A stretch of DNA of 37,679 bases from TMED8 sp038125725 (GTDB lineage: Bacteria > Pseudomonadota > Alphaproteobacteria > Rhodospirillales > Casp-alpha2): contig JAYPEK010000035.1 in assembly GCA_038125725.1 (NCBI GenBank), positions 1 to 37,679 of the forward strand, read 5' to 3'. Within the stretch, counting starts at the first letter, position 1. Each line of letters begins with the position of its first letter. Below the pieces are notes generated by a model. That model saw only the letters and a list, made by a program, of their open reading frames with translations. It ran no database searches and had not been told where the DNA came from. The translations under genes were made by a program, and so were the position numbers. Below, piece by piece: positions 22,762 through 30,585 of the stretch.

Positions 22762-22894
22762 GGGCTGGGACTCCAATTATTTGAATAAACCGAATAATAT
22801 TACAAAAATAGATCAATTCACAACATTATAACGGGGCGGTAGGGTGAGTCCATCGACATCGACCAAAACCATTTGAAAGGCAAAGGAGCATCTC
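22762..22894. promoter_or_regulatory. Divergent oxyR-dps promoter region
   Basis: The 133-bp region is markedly AT-rich around 22778-22830, in contrast to the flanking genes. It has repeated GAATAA blocks (22783-22800) and a TATAAC that could be a -10 for dps at 22827-22832. ATAG (22808) lies in the right area for an OxyR site, but a full ATAG-N7-ATAG pattern was not found. A good ribosome site (AAAGGAG) precedes dps. Confidence 0.5.
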
Positions 22895-23368
22895 ATGAAC
22901 CAGGTCATCAATATCGGTATCGACGAACAGGACCGGCTCCAGATCGCCGAGGGACTTTCCCGGCTGTTGGCCGACACCTACACGCTTTACCTCAAGACCC
23001 ACAATTTCCACTGGAACGTGACCGGCCCCATGTTCAACAGCCTGCATCTCATGTTCGAAACCCAGTACACGGAACTGGCCGTCGCCGTCGACGAGATCGC
23101 CGAGCGCATCCGCGCCCTCGGTGTCGCGGCGCCCGGCAGTTACGCCAAGTTCTCGGAACTGACGGTGCTGGAAGAAGAAACCGGCACGCCCAGCGCGGAA
23201 GACATGATCCAGCAGTTGGTCAAGGATCAGGAAGCGGTGGTGCGCACCGCGCGCTCGGTGATCCCGCTTGCCGAAAAGGCAAACGACGAGCCCAGTGCCG
23301 ACCTGCTGACCCAGCGCATGCAGGTGCATGAAAAGACCGCCTGGATGCTGCGCTCGCTGATCAGCTGA
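22895..23368 (+). CDS. dps: Dps ferritin-like DNA-protection protein
   Basis: A 157-residue four-helix protein that forms dodecamers, oxidises and stores iron using H2O2, and often coats DNA. The ferroxidase residues match known spacing: H39 (FHW), H51, E55 in place of the usual Asp, D66 and E70. The Dps signature THNFHWNVTGPMFNSLH is intact. There is no long Lys-rich N-terminal tail of E. coli type, so DNA binding is not assured. AAAGGAG precedes the ATG. The neighbouring divergent oxyR supports peroxide induction. A DUF2061 gene follows 35 bp later. Confidence 0.95.
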   Translation: MNQVINIGIDEQDRLQIAEGLSRLLADTYTLYLKTHNFHWNVTGPMFNSLHLMFETQYTELAVAVDEIAERIRALGVAAPGSYAKFSELTVLEEETGTPSAEDMIQQLVKDQEAVVRTARSVIPLAEKANDEPSADLLTQRMQVHEKTAWMLRSLIS

Positions 23369-23403
23369 CGGGCCCGCCACCCCCAACCCGAGAGGAGACG
23401 ATC

Positions 23404-23628
23404 ATGAGACTGGCGCTGAAGACCTTATCCTACGGATCTTTGCACGTGGCCGTGGCGACCACCATTGTCTACATGTTCACCGGCGACCTGACGGCGTCGC
23501 TCGGCCTCGGACTGGTCGAGCCGCTGGTGCAGACCTTCGTGTTCGCGCTGCACGACCGGTTGTGGGAAGGACCTTCAAATAAGAACGCGGCGGCGGCGCC
23601 CTCTCCGGGCACGCTCGCCGCCGCGTAA
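23404..23628 (+). CDS. Small DUF2061 membrane protein
   Basis: A 74-residue inner-membrane protein of the DUF2061 family. Residues 3-52 give two hydrophobic stretches (VAVATTIVYMFTG and SLGLGLVEPLVQTFVFAL), followed by HDRLWEG, a recurring family motif. AGAGGAG lies before the start. Its Ala-rich tail (AAAAPSPGTLAAA) is encoded by DNA that forms a 10-bp GC hairpin. It probably shares the dps transcript, 35 bp downstream of it. The function of the family is not known. Confidence 0.85.
   Translation: MRLALKTLSYGSLHVAVATTIVYMFTGDLTASLGLGLVEPLVQTFVFALHDRLWEGPSNKNAAAAPSPGTLAAA
23586..23625 (+). terminator. GC-rich hairpin at the 3' end of the DUF2061 gene
   Basis: CGCGGCGGCG and CGCCGCCGCG pair perfectly over 10 bp around a 20-nt loop, just ahead of the stop codon. 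There is no T tract. It may stop or stabilise the dps-DUF2061 message before the convergent ilvE. Confidence 0.4.
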
Positions 23629-23651
23629 ATGCTGGTCGCGTCGGGCCGGGC

Positions 23652-24554
23652 TTAAGCGGCGTCGGCCGCCGATGCCTTGCCTACCGCCGCGTCGTAATCA
23701 TCGATCATCCAGTTGGTGATCTCGCCGACGGTGAATTTATGCTGGTCGATCTCACCGACCGGCGTCACTTCGGCGGCGGTGCCGGTCAGGAACACTTCGG
23801 TGGCGTTGGCCAGTTCGTCCGGCATGATCACCCGTTCGATGACCTCGATGCCGCGCTTTTTGGCCAGTTCGATGACGGTCTGGCGGGTGATGCCGTTGAG
23901 GAAGCAGTCCGGGATCGGCGTGTGAAGCTTGCCGTCGCCCATCACCATGAAGATGTTGGCGCCGGTGGCCTCGGCGACCTGACCGCGCCAATCGAGCATT
24001 AGCGAATCCTCGTAGCCCTCGGCCTCCGCCGCGTGCTTGGACAGCGTGCAGATCATATAGAGGCCGGCGGCCTTGGCGTGCACCGGGGCGGTGTCGGGGG
24101 CCGGGCGGCGCCACTTGCTGGTTTTCAGCCGGATGCCCTTGGCGCGGGCTTCGGGCGAGAAGTATGAGGGCCAGGGCCAGGCGGCAATGGCCAGGTGGAT
24201 GGTGTTGGCCTGCGCCGAAACGCCCATCATCTCCGAGCCGCGCCAGGCCACCGGACGGATATAGCCGTCCACGATGCCGTTGACCTTGCAGACCTCGTTG
24301 CAGGCGGCATCGATCTCGTCGGCGCTGAAGGGGATCTTGAAGCCCAGCACTTCCCCCGACATCAGCAATCGGTCGGTGTGCTCACGCAGTTTGAAAATGT
24401 TGCCGCTGTAGGACCGTTCGCCCTCGAAGACGCACGAGCCATAGTGCAGCCCGTGGGTCAGGACATGCACGTCGGCGTCCTGCCAGGGCACCATCTTGCC
24501 GTCGTACCAAATCTGGCCGTCGAGCTTGTCGAAAGGGGTGCTGTTGGTCGCCAT
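23652..24554 (-). CDS. ilvE: Branched-chain amino acid aminotransferase IlvE
   Basis: A 300-residue class IV PLP aminotransferase for Leu, Ile and Val synthesis and breakdown. The PLP Lys is K161 in HAKAAGLY. YGSCVFEGERSY (38-49) and the conserved EATGANIFMV and GITRQTVIELAKKRGI are family marks for IlvE rather than D-amino acid aminotransferase. The Arg in YIRPVAWRGSE (98-108) is in the position binding substrate carboxylate. The start at 24554 has a weak GAAAG ribosome site. It diverges from the MarR/response regulator/kinase operon with 106 bp between, sharing a TGTCA inverted repeat. Confidence 0.94.
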   Translation of the reverse strand: MATNSTPFDKLDGQIWYDGKMVPWQDADVHVLTHGLHYGSCVFEGERSYSGNIFKLREHTDRLLMSGEVLGFKIPFSADEIDAACNEVCKVNGIVDGYIRPVAWRGSEMMGVSAQANTIHLAIAAWPWPSYFSPEARAKGIRLKTSKWRRPAPDTAPVHAKAAGLYMICTLSKHAAEAEGYEDSLMLDWRGQVAEATGANIFMVMGDGKLHTPIPDCFLNGITRQTVIELAKKRGIEVIERVIMPDELANATEVFLTGTAAEVTPVGEIDQHKFTVGEITNWMIDDYDAAVGKASAADAA

Positions 24555-24624
24555 TGAAATAATCTTTCACGCAAAGAGTCAGAAACCAAAGGTTCTTGCG
24601 TTCCGTATCACTGTCGTGCATATG

Positions 24625-24641
24625 TGTCAATATCGCTGACA
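24625..24641. promoter_or_regulatory. Inverted repeat, MarR operator candidate
   Basis: TGTCA and TGACA flank a 7-nt centre (ATATCGC), extended loosely by ATG and CAT-like bases. It lies 20 bp ahead of the MarR gene, inside the divergent ilvE-marR region. MarR proteins often bind such 15-20 bp palindromes over their own promoters. Confidence 0.45.
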
Positions 24642-24660
24642 TAAAATTCGGACTTCGGGA

Positions 24661-25116
24661 ATGCGCCCACACGGCGACAGCATGCGGCAGGCCATCGAGT
24701 TGATGTTCTTCGCCTATCGCGACTTCACCGGCGAGGCGGACGCCATCCTCACGGCCTACGGTTTCGGCCGCGCACATCACCGCGCGCTCTATTTTGTCGG
24801 CCGCAATCCGGGGGTTGCGGTCAACGAATTGCTGGCCATCCTGAAGATCACTAAACAGAGCCTGGCCCGGGTGCTGGGCCAACTGATCGAGGAAGGCTAC
24901 ATCCACCAGGAAAGCGACTCGGACGACCGCCGGCGCCGATTGCTGAGCTTGACCGACAAGGGCCGCCGCCTCGAAGTCCTGTTGACCGAACGTCAGAGCC
25001 GCCGTATCCAGCGTGCTTTCGACGCCGCCGGTAACGGGGCCGACGCCGGTTTCATGCGGGTGCTGGAAGCGATGATCGACGACCGTGGCGCCGTGCGCCT
25101 GAGCGGCGAGGACTGA
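24661..25116 (+). CDS. MarR-family regulator (PetP-like)
   Basis: A 151-residue winged-helix dimer regulator. The recognition region is VNELLAILKITKQSLARVLGQLIEEGYIHQESDSDDRRRRLLSLT (about 57-101), which has the MarR wing with its DRRRR. The C-terminal helices (110-145) would build the dimer. The start at 24661 is not backed by a strong ribosome site, so M8 (24682) is possible. It sits first in an operon with an OmpR-type regulator and a kinase. A MarR-response regulator pair of this kind is known as petP-petR in Rhodobacter, where it affects cytochrome bc1 gene expression; that link is by analogy only. Confidence 0.87.
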   Translation: MRPHGDSMRQAIELMFFAYRDFTGEADAILTAYGFGRAHHRALYFVGRNPGVAVNELLAILKITKQSLARVLGQLIEEGYIHQESDSDDRRRRLLSLTDKGRRLEVLLTERQSRRIQRAFDAAGNGADAGFMRVLEAMIDDRGAVRLSGED

Positions 25117-25120
25117 GGCC

Positions 25121-25810
25121 ATGCCCGACGTCGGCACCCTGCCGCATATTCTCGTCGTCGATGACGACGATCGGCTGCGCGATCTGTTGCTCAAGTACTT
25201 GGGCGAGAACGGCTTCCTGGTCACCGGCGCGGCGGACGCCAAGGCGGCGCGAAGCAAGCTCGGGATGCTGGAGTTCGACCTGCTGGTGCTCGACCTGATG
25301 ATGCCGGGCGAAAGCGGCCTCGACCTGGCCCGCGACCTGCGCCGGTCGTTGGATGTGCCGATCCTAATGCTGACTGCAATGAACGAGGCCGACGATCGCA
25401 TCCGTGGCTTGGAGCACGGCGCCGACGATTATCTGGGAAAACCGTTCGAGCCGCGCGAATTGGTGCTGCGCATCAACTCCATCCTGCGCCGCATGCCCGA
25501 ACAGCCGGCATTGCCCGACGAAATCGGGCTTGGTGACGTGGTGTTCCGGCCGGTGCGTGGGGAACTCGCCCGGGGCGGCATTCCGGTGCGGTTGACCGAC
25601 GCCGAAGCGGCGCTGCTCGGCGCGCTGGCGGCTCGTCCTGGCGAGGTGTTCACCCGCGAGGACCTGATCGCCATCACCGACACCCAGGGCGGCGGACGTG
25701 CCGTCGACGTGCAGATCACCCGGCTTCGGCGCAAGATTGAAGCCAACCCGCGCCAGCCGCGCTACTTGCAGACAGTGCGCGGCAAGGGTTACATGCTGAT
25801 TCCGGATTAG
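25121..25810 (+). CDS. OmpR-family response regulator (PetR-like)
   Basis: A 229-residue two-component response regulator. The receiver domain (about 8-120) has the acidic pocket VVDDDD, phosphoacceptor D58 in LLVLDLMMPG, the switch Thr in MLTA and the Lys in LGKPFEP. The DNA-binding winged helix is at about 135-228, ending VDVQITRLRRKIEANPRQPRYLQTVRGKGYML, typical for OmpR/PhoB. It starts 4 bp after the MarR stop and the kinase follows 12 bp later, so phosphoryl transfer from that kinase is likely. Confidence 0.93.
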   Translation: MPDVGTLPHILVVDDDDRLRDLLLKYLGENGFLVTGAADAKAARSKLGMLEFDLLVLDLMMPGESGLDLARDLRRSLDVPILMLTAMNEADDRIRGLEHGADDYLGKPFEPRELVLRINSILRRMPEQPALPDEIGLGDVVFRPVRGELARGGIPVRLTDAEAALLGALAARPGEVFTREDLIAITDTQGGGRAVDVQITRLRRKIEANPRQPRYLQTVRGKGYMLIPD

Positions 25811-25822
25811 AGGAACGGCGCC

Positions 25823-27133
25823 ATGCCCTTTACCATCAAGGATTACCTGCCGAAGAGCCTGCTCGGCCGGTCCTTGCTGATCATCGTCGTGCCGCTGATC
25901 CTGTTGCAGGTGATTTCCGGGTTCATCTTTTTCGAGGCGCACTGGGACAAGGTGTCGTTAAGTCTGGCACGCGGCGTTGCCGGCGACGTTGCCGCGGTCA
26001 TCACCTTGATGCGGGATGAACCGAAGCCGGAACGTCGTGCCCTGGTGATCGAGGCGGCGGCGAAAAACATGCAATTGGCGGTGACGAACCGCGACGGTGC
26101 GATCCTGAAGAAGCCGGCGCCCGTTGCCGACGGCCTGGTCGGTGAAACCCTGGCCCAGGCCATGCGCGAGTACGTCGGCAAGCCGTTCCAGATCGACACC
26201 GAAAGCGTGCCCCGTCACGTGGTCATCGACGTGCAACTGCCGGAGGGCGTGCTCAGCGTCGTCACATCGCGCAAGCGGCTGTTCTCGTCCACCGCATACG
26301 TGTTCGTCGCCTGGATGGTGGGAACGTCCCTGATCCTGTTCGGCGTGGCGACGATCTTCATGCGCAACCAGGTAAAACCGATCCGCCGCCTGGCCATGGC
26401 CGCCGACAATTTCGGCAAGGGCCGCGAGGTCGGCAGCTTCAAGCCCGAAGGCGCGCAGGAAGTGCGCCAGGCGGCGTCCGCTTTCATGGCCATGCGCGAG
26501 CGCATCGTCCGCCAGATCCGCCAGCGCACCGACATGCTGGCCGGCGTCTCGCACGACTTGCGCACGCCGCTGACCCGCATGCGGTTGCAGTTGGCCATGC
26601 TGGATGAGGACGCGGCGCGGGAACTGAAGGCGGATGTCGACGAAATGGAGCACATGCTCGAGGGCTATCTCGCGTTCGCCCGCGGCGAGGGCGCCGAGAA
26701 ACCGGAACCCACCGACCTGAGCGCTCTCCTGGAAGGCGTCGTGCAACAGGCGCGCCGCAAGGGTGGGCGCATCGACCTGCACACCGAAGGCATCTTCAAG
26801 GTGCCGCTTCGCCCAACCGCTTTCCGGCGTTGCGTCACCAACCTGTTGGAGAACGCCATGCGTTTCGGCGAGCATATCACCGTGCGAGCCGGCGTCCGTG
26901 CCGGCATCGTCGAGGTGGTGATCGACGACGATGGGCCCGGCATTGCCGACGATCAGCGCGAGGAGGTGTTCAGGCCCTTCTACCGGATCGAGGGATCGCG
27001 CAATCCCGAAACCGGCGGCGTCGGTCTCGGGCTGAGCATTGCCAGGGACGTGGTGCGTGGCCTTGGTGGCGAAATTTCGTTGGAGGATTCGAGCTTGGGT
27101 GGCTTGCGGGTGCGCATGCGCCTGCCGCTGTAA
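25823..27133 (+). CDS. EnvZ-like sensor histidine kinase
   Basis: A 436-residue inner-membrane kinase. Two membrane helices at about 17-38 and 156-180 frame a periplasmic sensor of about 115 residues with no recognised fold. A HAMP linker follows (about 180-235), then the H box with H244 in VSHDLRTPL, and the ATPase domain: N box NLLENAMRFGE, G1 DDDGPGI, F box VFRPFYR, G2 GVGLGLSIA. The build is that of EnvZ and related HisKA kinases. It is the last gene of the operon, followed by a hairpin at 27167. The signal is unknown. Confidence 0.93.
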   Translation: MPFTIKDYLPKSLLGRSLLIIVVPLILLQVISGFIFFEAHWDKVSLSLARGVAGDVAAVITLMRDEPKPERRALVIEAAAKNMQLAVTNRDGAILKKPAPVADGLVGETLAQAMREYVGKPFQIDTESVPRHVVIDVQLPEGVLSVVTSRKRLFSSTAYVFVAWMVGTSLILFGVATIFMRNQVKPIRRLAMAADNFGKGREVGSFKPEGAQEVRQAASAFMAMRERIVRQIRQRTDMLAGVSHDLRTPLTRMRLQLAMLDEDAARELKADVDEMEHMLEGYLAFARGEGAEKPEPTDLSALLEGVVQQARRKGGRIDLHTEGIFKVPLRPTAFRRCVTNLLENAMRFGEHITVRAGVRAGIVEVVIDDDGPGIADDQREEVFRPFYRIEGSRNPETGGVGLGLSIARDVVRGLGGEISLEDSSLGGLRVRMRLPL

Positions 27134-27166
27134 TGGCCAATTTGGTTTGTTCTCGAATCAAAAGTC

Positions 27167-27183
27167 TGGCAAGGTTTTTGCCA
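27167..27183 (+). terminator. Hairpin after the histidine kinase gene
   Basis: TGGCAA and TTGCCA pair perfectly around GGTTT, 33 bp past the kinase stop. The T-rich stretch lies in the loop and right arm rather than after it, so termination is possible but not certain. Confidence 0.4.
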
Positions 27184-27256
27184 ATGCCTTAGTATGGTCA
27201 TATGGCTTTGGTCCAAGATGGCCGAAGCCGTGTCCGTTTTTTCCTTGGAGGCCACC

Positions 27257-27925
27257 TTGCCGCAATCCAAAACCCTGCGCGTGCTGCTTGCCGACGACCA
27301 TGCGCTGTTCCGCGAGGGCATGAAGCATATCCTGCTCGGCCTCGACGACGGCGTCGATGTCGTGGAGGCCGCCAGCTACGACGAGGCGCGGGCGCGGATC
27401 GCCGACCAGCCAGCCTTCGACATGGCGTTGGTCGACCTCGCCATGCCCGGTCTGGATGAGTTCGCCGGCCTGAAACGCCTTTGTGACGAAATCGGCGACG
27501 TGCCGGTGGTCGTCGTTTCGGCCATGGAGGGTGGCAACGAGATCCGCAAGGCGATGGATTGCGGGGCGTCCGGCTACGTGCCCAAAACGCTCGACAGCAA
27601 CGTCGTCCTCAGCGCCTTGAAGCTGGTGTTCTCGGGCGGCGTCTATCTGCCGACCAATCTTCTCGGTGGCGGCGAGTCGGAAACCGGATCGGACCGGCGT
27701 GGCAGCGATGGCGGCAAAGGCCCGCTGACACCGCGCCAGTGCGACGTTCTCGACCTGATGGCCAAGGGCTATTCGAACAAGGAAATCGCCCGTACCCTGA
27801 ACCTTGCCGAGGGCACGGTGAAGCTGCACGTGACGGCGTTACTGAAGGCGCTCGGCGTTTCCAACCGCACCCAGGCGGTGATCAAGGCCACCGCCATGGG
27901 GCTGACCAGCACCTCGACCCCTTAA
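27257..27925 (+). CDS. Orphan NarL/FixJ-type response regulator
   Basis: A 222-residue response regulator. The receiver domain (about 6-125) has the acidic pocket ADDH, phosphoacceptor D60 in MALVDLAMPG, the switch Ser in VVSAM and Lys in YVPKT. A Gly/Ser/Asp linker precedes a LuxR-type helix-turn-helix (about 158-218): LTPRQCDVLDLMAKGYSNKEIARTLNLAEGTVKLHV. The start is TTG with GGAGG 5 nt upstream; ATG codons at 27194 and 27218 are in frame but lack a ribosome site. No kinase partner sits next to it beyond the EnvZ-like one upstream, which belongs to another type, so its partner is elsewhere. Confidence 0.9.
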   Translation: MPQSKTLRVLLADDHALFREGMKHILLGLDDGVDVVEAASYDEARARIADQPAFDMALVDLAMPGLDEFAGLKRLCDEIGDVPVVVVSAMEGGNEIRKAMDCGASGYVPKTLDSNVVLSALKLVFSGGVYLPTNLLGGGESETGSDRRGSDGGKGPLTPRQCDVLDLMAKGYSNKEIARTLNLAEGTVKLHVTALLKALGVSNRTQAVIKATAMGLTSTSTP

Positions 27926-27942
27926 GCCCCGATCCGGGTTTC

Positions 27943-28278
27943 CTAGAACAGCTTGCCGCCGTTGGGCACGTCGCGGTTGGGCTGGATCAGCACCACCTCG
28001 CCATTCGCATCGGGAAACCCGAGCACCAAAACCTCGGACATGAACTTGCCGATCTGCTTGACCGGGAAGTTGACCACGCCGGCAACCTGCTTGCCGACCA
28101 GTTCCTCGGGCGTGTAGTGGACGGTGATTTGGGCCGAGGTCTTGCGCTCGCCGATCTCGGGGCCGAAATCGACCCAAAGCTTGTAGGCCGGCTTGCGCGC
28201 CTCCGGATAGGGCTCGGCGCGGATGACGGTGCCGGCGCGAATATCGACCTTGGTGAAATCGTCGTAACTGATTTCCAT
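27943..28278 (-). CDS. csaA: tRNA-binding-domain protein CsaA
   Basis: A 111-residue OB-fold protein of the CsaA/YgjH family, resembling the tRNA-binding domain of methionyl-tRNA synthetase and Trbp111. It begins ISYDDFTKVDIRAGTVI, the family start, and ends ANGEVVLIQPNRDVPNGGKLF, also conserved. CsaA is a dimer described as a secretion-related chaperone in Bacillus and as a tRNA binder; which role applies here is open. GGGGAGAG lies ahead of the ATG. It is the last gene of the minus-strand run and is separated from the phasin gene by a strong terminator. Confidence 0.92.
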   Translation of the reverse strand: MEISYDDFTKVDIRAGTVIRAEPYPEARKPAYKLWVDFGPEIGERKTSAQITVHYTPEELVGKQVAGVVNFPVKQIGKFMSEVLVLGFPDANGEVVLIQPNRDVPNGGKLF

Positions 28279-28346
28279 CTCTACTCTCCCCTGTGATGTC
28301 TCGGTCTGGACGCGCCGCCGTTATGACAGCCGGCGCCGGACAAGAA

Positions 28347-28380
28347 AAGGCCGCCTGCCCCGAGCGGGACAGGCGGCCTT
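28347..28380 (-). terminator. Rho-independent terminator of the phasin gene
   Basis: AAGGCCGCCTG and its exact complement form an 11-bp stem, extended by CCC-GGG pairs after one mismatch to a 4-nt loop. On the minus strand it continues into TTTTCTT. It lies 28 bp past the phasin stop. Confidence 0.85.
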
Positions 28381-28407
28381 GGCATTCCAGTCAGCGGATG
28401 CGGAAGC

Positions 28408-28893
28408 TTACTTGGCTTTCTTCCGCTTCAGCGCCTGCTTGCGGATGTCTTCCAGGCTCTCGGTAATGCGCGCGTTGATCACCTGGGCGGTCTCGGCGTT
28501 GGAGGTCGCCATCATCTCGGCCACTTCCTTGGAGCTGGCAACGGTCTTTTCGAAGGCGCTTTTGAGCAGTTCAGCCTGCTTGGCGGCGGCGTCTTCCGGA
28601 CCCTCGAGCTTGCTCAGGTCGGCGATGGCGTCGGTGGTTTCCTTGATCAGTTCCTGCACCATTTCGCTCTGACGCTGGGCCAGGGCCTGAATGCCCTCGA
28701 CGGCGGCCTTGTTGGCGGCGTTCAGGGCTTCGATGTTCTTGCGCTGGGCTTCAACCAGGATATCGACGTTGAGGTCGGGCAGCTTGTAGTTGCCGGCCAG
28801 CTTGGCGAAGTTGTCGGCGACCTTGGTCGGGTCGAAGTCGGCCATGATCTTGGTCATGTCGACGTTCATGAAGGGGTTCATGTTGGCGTTCAT
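28408..28893 (-). CDS. Phasin family protein (PHA granule-associated)
   Basis: A 161-residue helical protein of the phasin family that covers polyhydroxyalkanoate granules. The core is a run of amphipathic helices with no cysteine, rich in Ala, Glu, Gln and Lys (NKAAVEGIQALAQRQSEM, then KSAFEKTVASSKEV), ending in a basic tail KALKRKKAK-like sequence. The N-terminus is Met/Asn-rich (MNANMNPFMNVDM). GGAGA precedes the start. The upstream region contains a 17-bp direct repeat with an operator-like palindrome, which suggests control by a PhaR-type repressor, not encoded here. A terminator follows. No PHA synthase is in the window. Confidence 0.9.
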   Translation of the reverse strand: MNANMNPFMNVDMTKIMADFDPTKVADNFAKLAGNYKLPDLNVDILVEAQRKNIEALNAANKAAVEGIQALAQRQSEMVQELIKETTDAIADLSKLEGPEDAAAKQAELLKSAFEKTVASSKEVAEMMATSNAETAQVINARITESLEDIRKQALKRKKAK

Positions 28894-28961
28894 TGGATGT
28901 CTCCAGTCAGTGTCTGTGAGGGGTCCCCGCCCTCGGAAAAACCAAATTATGCCAGCGCGGT

Positions 28962-28978
28962 AAAAATTGTGCGCTGCA
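28962..28978. promoter_or_regulatory. Repeat copy 1 upstream of the phasin gene
   Basis: First copy of AAAAATTGTGCGCTGCA, 69 bp upstream of the phasin start. It recurs exactly at 29019-29035, 57 bp away, about five to six helical turns. Confidence 0.6.
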
Positions 28979-29018
28979 GCATAAGCGTAATATGCGCCGA
29001 TCTCAGGGCCTTGTCAAC

Positions 29019-29038
29019 AAAAATTGTGCGCTGCACAA
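29019..29038. promoter_or_regulatory. Repeat copy 2 with perfect palindrome upstream of the phasin gene
   Basis: Second copy of the 17-bp repeat. Here it extends to a perfect 6-3-6 palindrome, TTGTGC-GCT-GCACAA (29024-29038). TGC-rich sites of this kind are bound by PhaR at phasin and PHA genes in related bacteria; assignment to PhaR is inference. A further TTGCA occurs at 29045. Confidence 0.6.
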
Positions 29039-29078
29039 AAAATGTTGCAAGTGCGAATAACGAGGGTTGGCCGGAGGA

Positions 29079-29705
29079 TCAGGCTTCGGCAGCCGGTTCC
29101 ACATGATCGGCGGGCCAGAGCACGCCGGCCAGCCGCTCCGCCTGCATCAGGCCGCGGTCGAGGGCGGCCATGGTCGGTGCCATGTCAGGCGTGTCGTCCT
29201 TAAGCCAGGCCCGCAGCGCATTGGCGTAGACGGCCGCCAGCCCTTTGGCTTTCAGTCGGCCTGGAATTCCCGCGGCTGGGATGCCGGCCAGTTCCAGCGA
29301 CAGCCGCATGCTCTCAAGCAGCCCCAGCCCATGGCAAAGCGCCGCCGGCGGTTCTCCCGGAAGCGCGCGCAGGATGGCTTCGACGCCGGCCTTGTGCGGC
29401 GCCAGTACATCGATGCGGCGCATCAGCACGTCGAACAACCGATCGCGGGGCGTTTCGTCCGCGTCCAGGCGCGCCGGCGAACCGGATACGACCTCGGCGT
29501 CGACGCGCCGGCGGTACGCCGCCAGCAACCGGTTCCGGTCAGGATAGATACGAATTGCATCGGCGAGCGGCATGCCGGCTTCCGCCGCGACCTCGGCCAT
29601 CGCCAACCCGCGCCAGCCGCGCGCCGCCGCCAGGGTCATGGCCGCGTCGATGAGGGCGGTTTCAGGGTCGGTCGTGGGTGCCTTGGGTTTCGCCTTGCGT
29701 GCCAC
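29079..29705 (-). CDS. TetR-family transcriptional regulator
   Basis: A 208-residue helical protein. The N-terminal helix-turn-helix reads ALIDAAMTLAAARGWRGLAMAEVAAEAGMPLADAIRIYPDRNRLLAAY (about 16-63), the TetR pattern. The ligand domain (65-200) is all-helical and does not resemble a known subgroup. The start is GTG with GGGAGAG 6 nt upstream. A similarity to COQ9-like proteins, which share the TetR fold, is possible and would explain weak DNA-binding residues (few Arg/Lys in the recognition helix). It lies between proC and the phasin gene on the same strand, 63 bp after proC. Confidence 0.78.
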   Translation of the reverse strand: MARKAKPKAPTTDPETALIDAAMTLAAARGWRGLAMAEVAAEAGMPLADAIRIYPDRNRLLAAYRRRVDAEVVSGSPARLDADETPRDRLFDVLMRRIDVLAPHKAGVEAILRALPGEPPAALCHGLGLLESMRLSLELAGIPAAGIPGRLKAKGLAAVYANALRAWLKDDTPDMAPTMAALDRGLMQAERLAGVLWPADHVEPAAEA

Positions 29706-29768
29706 GGATCGCTCTCCCGCGAGAAGGTTGCCGTCGCGAGGCAGTGTAGCAGATTCCGGAATGGGTCT

Positions 29769-30581
29769 CTAGCCGGCCAGTTCCTTGGAGCGCGCGGTGG
29801 CGGCGGCGATGGCGCGGTCCATCAACGGCTGCCAGGCATCTTCGGCCATCAGCACCCTGAGCGCCTCGGCCGTGGTGCCGCCGGGGCTGGTGACGTTCTC
29901 GCGCAGCGTTGATGCCGGTTCCGTCGATTGGCGCAGCAGTTCCCCCGCGCCCGCCACCGTGGCCCGTGCCAGGCGTTCCGATAGATCGGCCGGCAGGCCG
30001 GCGGCGGCTCCCGCCTTGGCCATGACTTCCGCCAATAGGAACACATAAGCCGGACCACCTCCGGAAAGCGCAGTGACCGCGTCGATCAAACCTTCGTCGT
30101 TGACCCACTCGGCGGCGCCGACGGCACGCAGCAGCTCCAGGCACTGGTCGCGCTGTGCATCGCTGACGCCCGCGTTGCCGCAGGCCACGGTGATGCCGCG
30201 CCCGACGGCGGCCGGCGTGTTGGGCATGGCGCGGACGATGACCGCGTCGGCGCCCAGGTAGCCCTCGAAATAGTCGATTGTCTTACCCGCGGCGATGGAG
30301 AGAAATACCGTGTCCGGACCGGCGAAGCGCGCATAGGGCGGCGCCACTGCGTCCATGACCTGCGGCTTGACCGCGAAGATGACGACGCCGGGCTCGAGGT
30401 CGGCGGGCAAGCCGGCGTCACCGGCAGCCGTGTTGACCCCCTTGGCGGCGAAGGCCTGGGCCGCCGCGTCGGACGGCTCGACCACATAGACGCTCGCGGG
30501 CGCCAGGCCTTGGGCGAGCCAGCCCTCCAGCATGGCGCCGCCCATTTTGCCGCCGCCCACCAAAACCAGGGGTTTGTCCAC
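29769..30581 (-). CDS. proC: Pyrroline-5-carboxylate reductase ProC
   Basis: A 270-residue enzyme for the last step of proline synthesis, reducing 1-pyrroline-5-carboxylate with NAD(P)H. The Rossmann motif VGGGKMGGAM (8-17), FAVKPQVMD, MPNTPAAVGRG and the catalytic C-terminal block DAVTALSGGGPAYVF with SPGGTTAEALR are all in place. The start is GTG at 30581, 4 bp after the ybjN stop, so the two are co-transcribed. The length is normal. Confidence 0.95.
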   Translation of the reverse strand: MDKPLVLVGGGKMGGAMLEGWLAQGLAPASVYVVEPSDAAAQAFAAKGVNTAAGDAGLPADLEPGVVIFAVKPQVMDAVAPPYARFAGPDTVFLSIAAGKTIDYFEGYLGADAVIVRAMPNTPAAVGRGITVACGNAGVSDAQRDQCLELLRAVGAAEWVNDEGLIDAVTALSGGGPAYVFLLAEVMAKAGAAAGLPADLSERLARATVAGAGELLRQSTEPASTLRENVTSPGGTTAEALRVLMAEDAWQPLMDRAIAAATARSKELAG

Positions 30582-30585
30582 GGAA

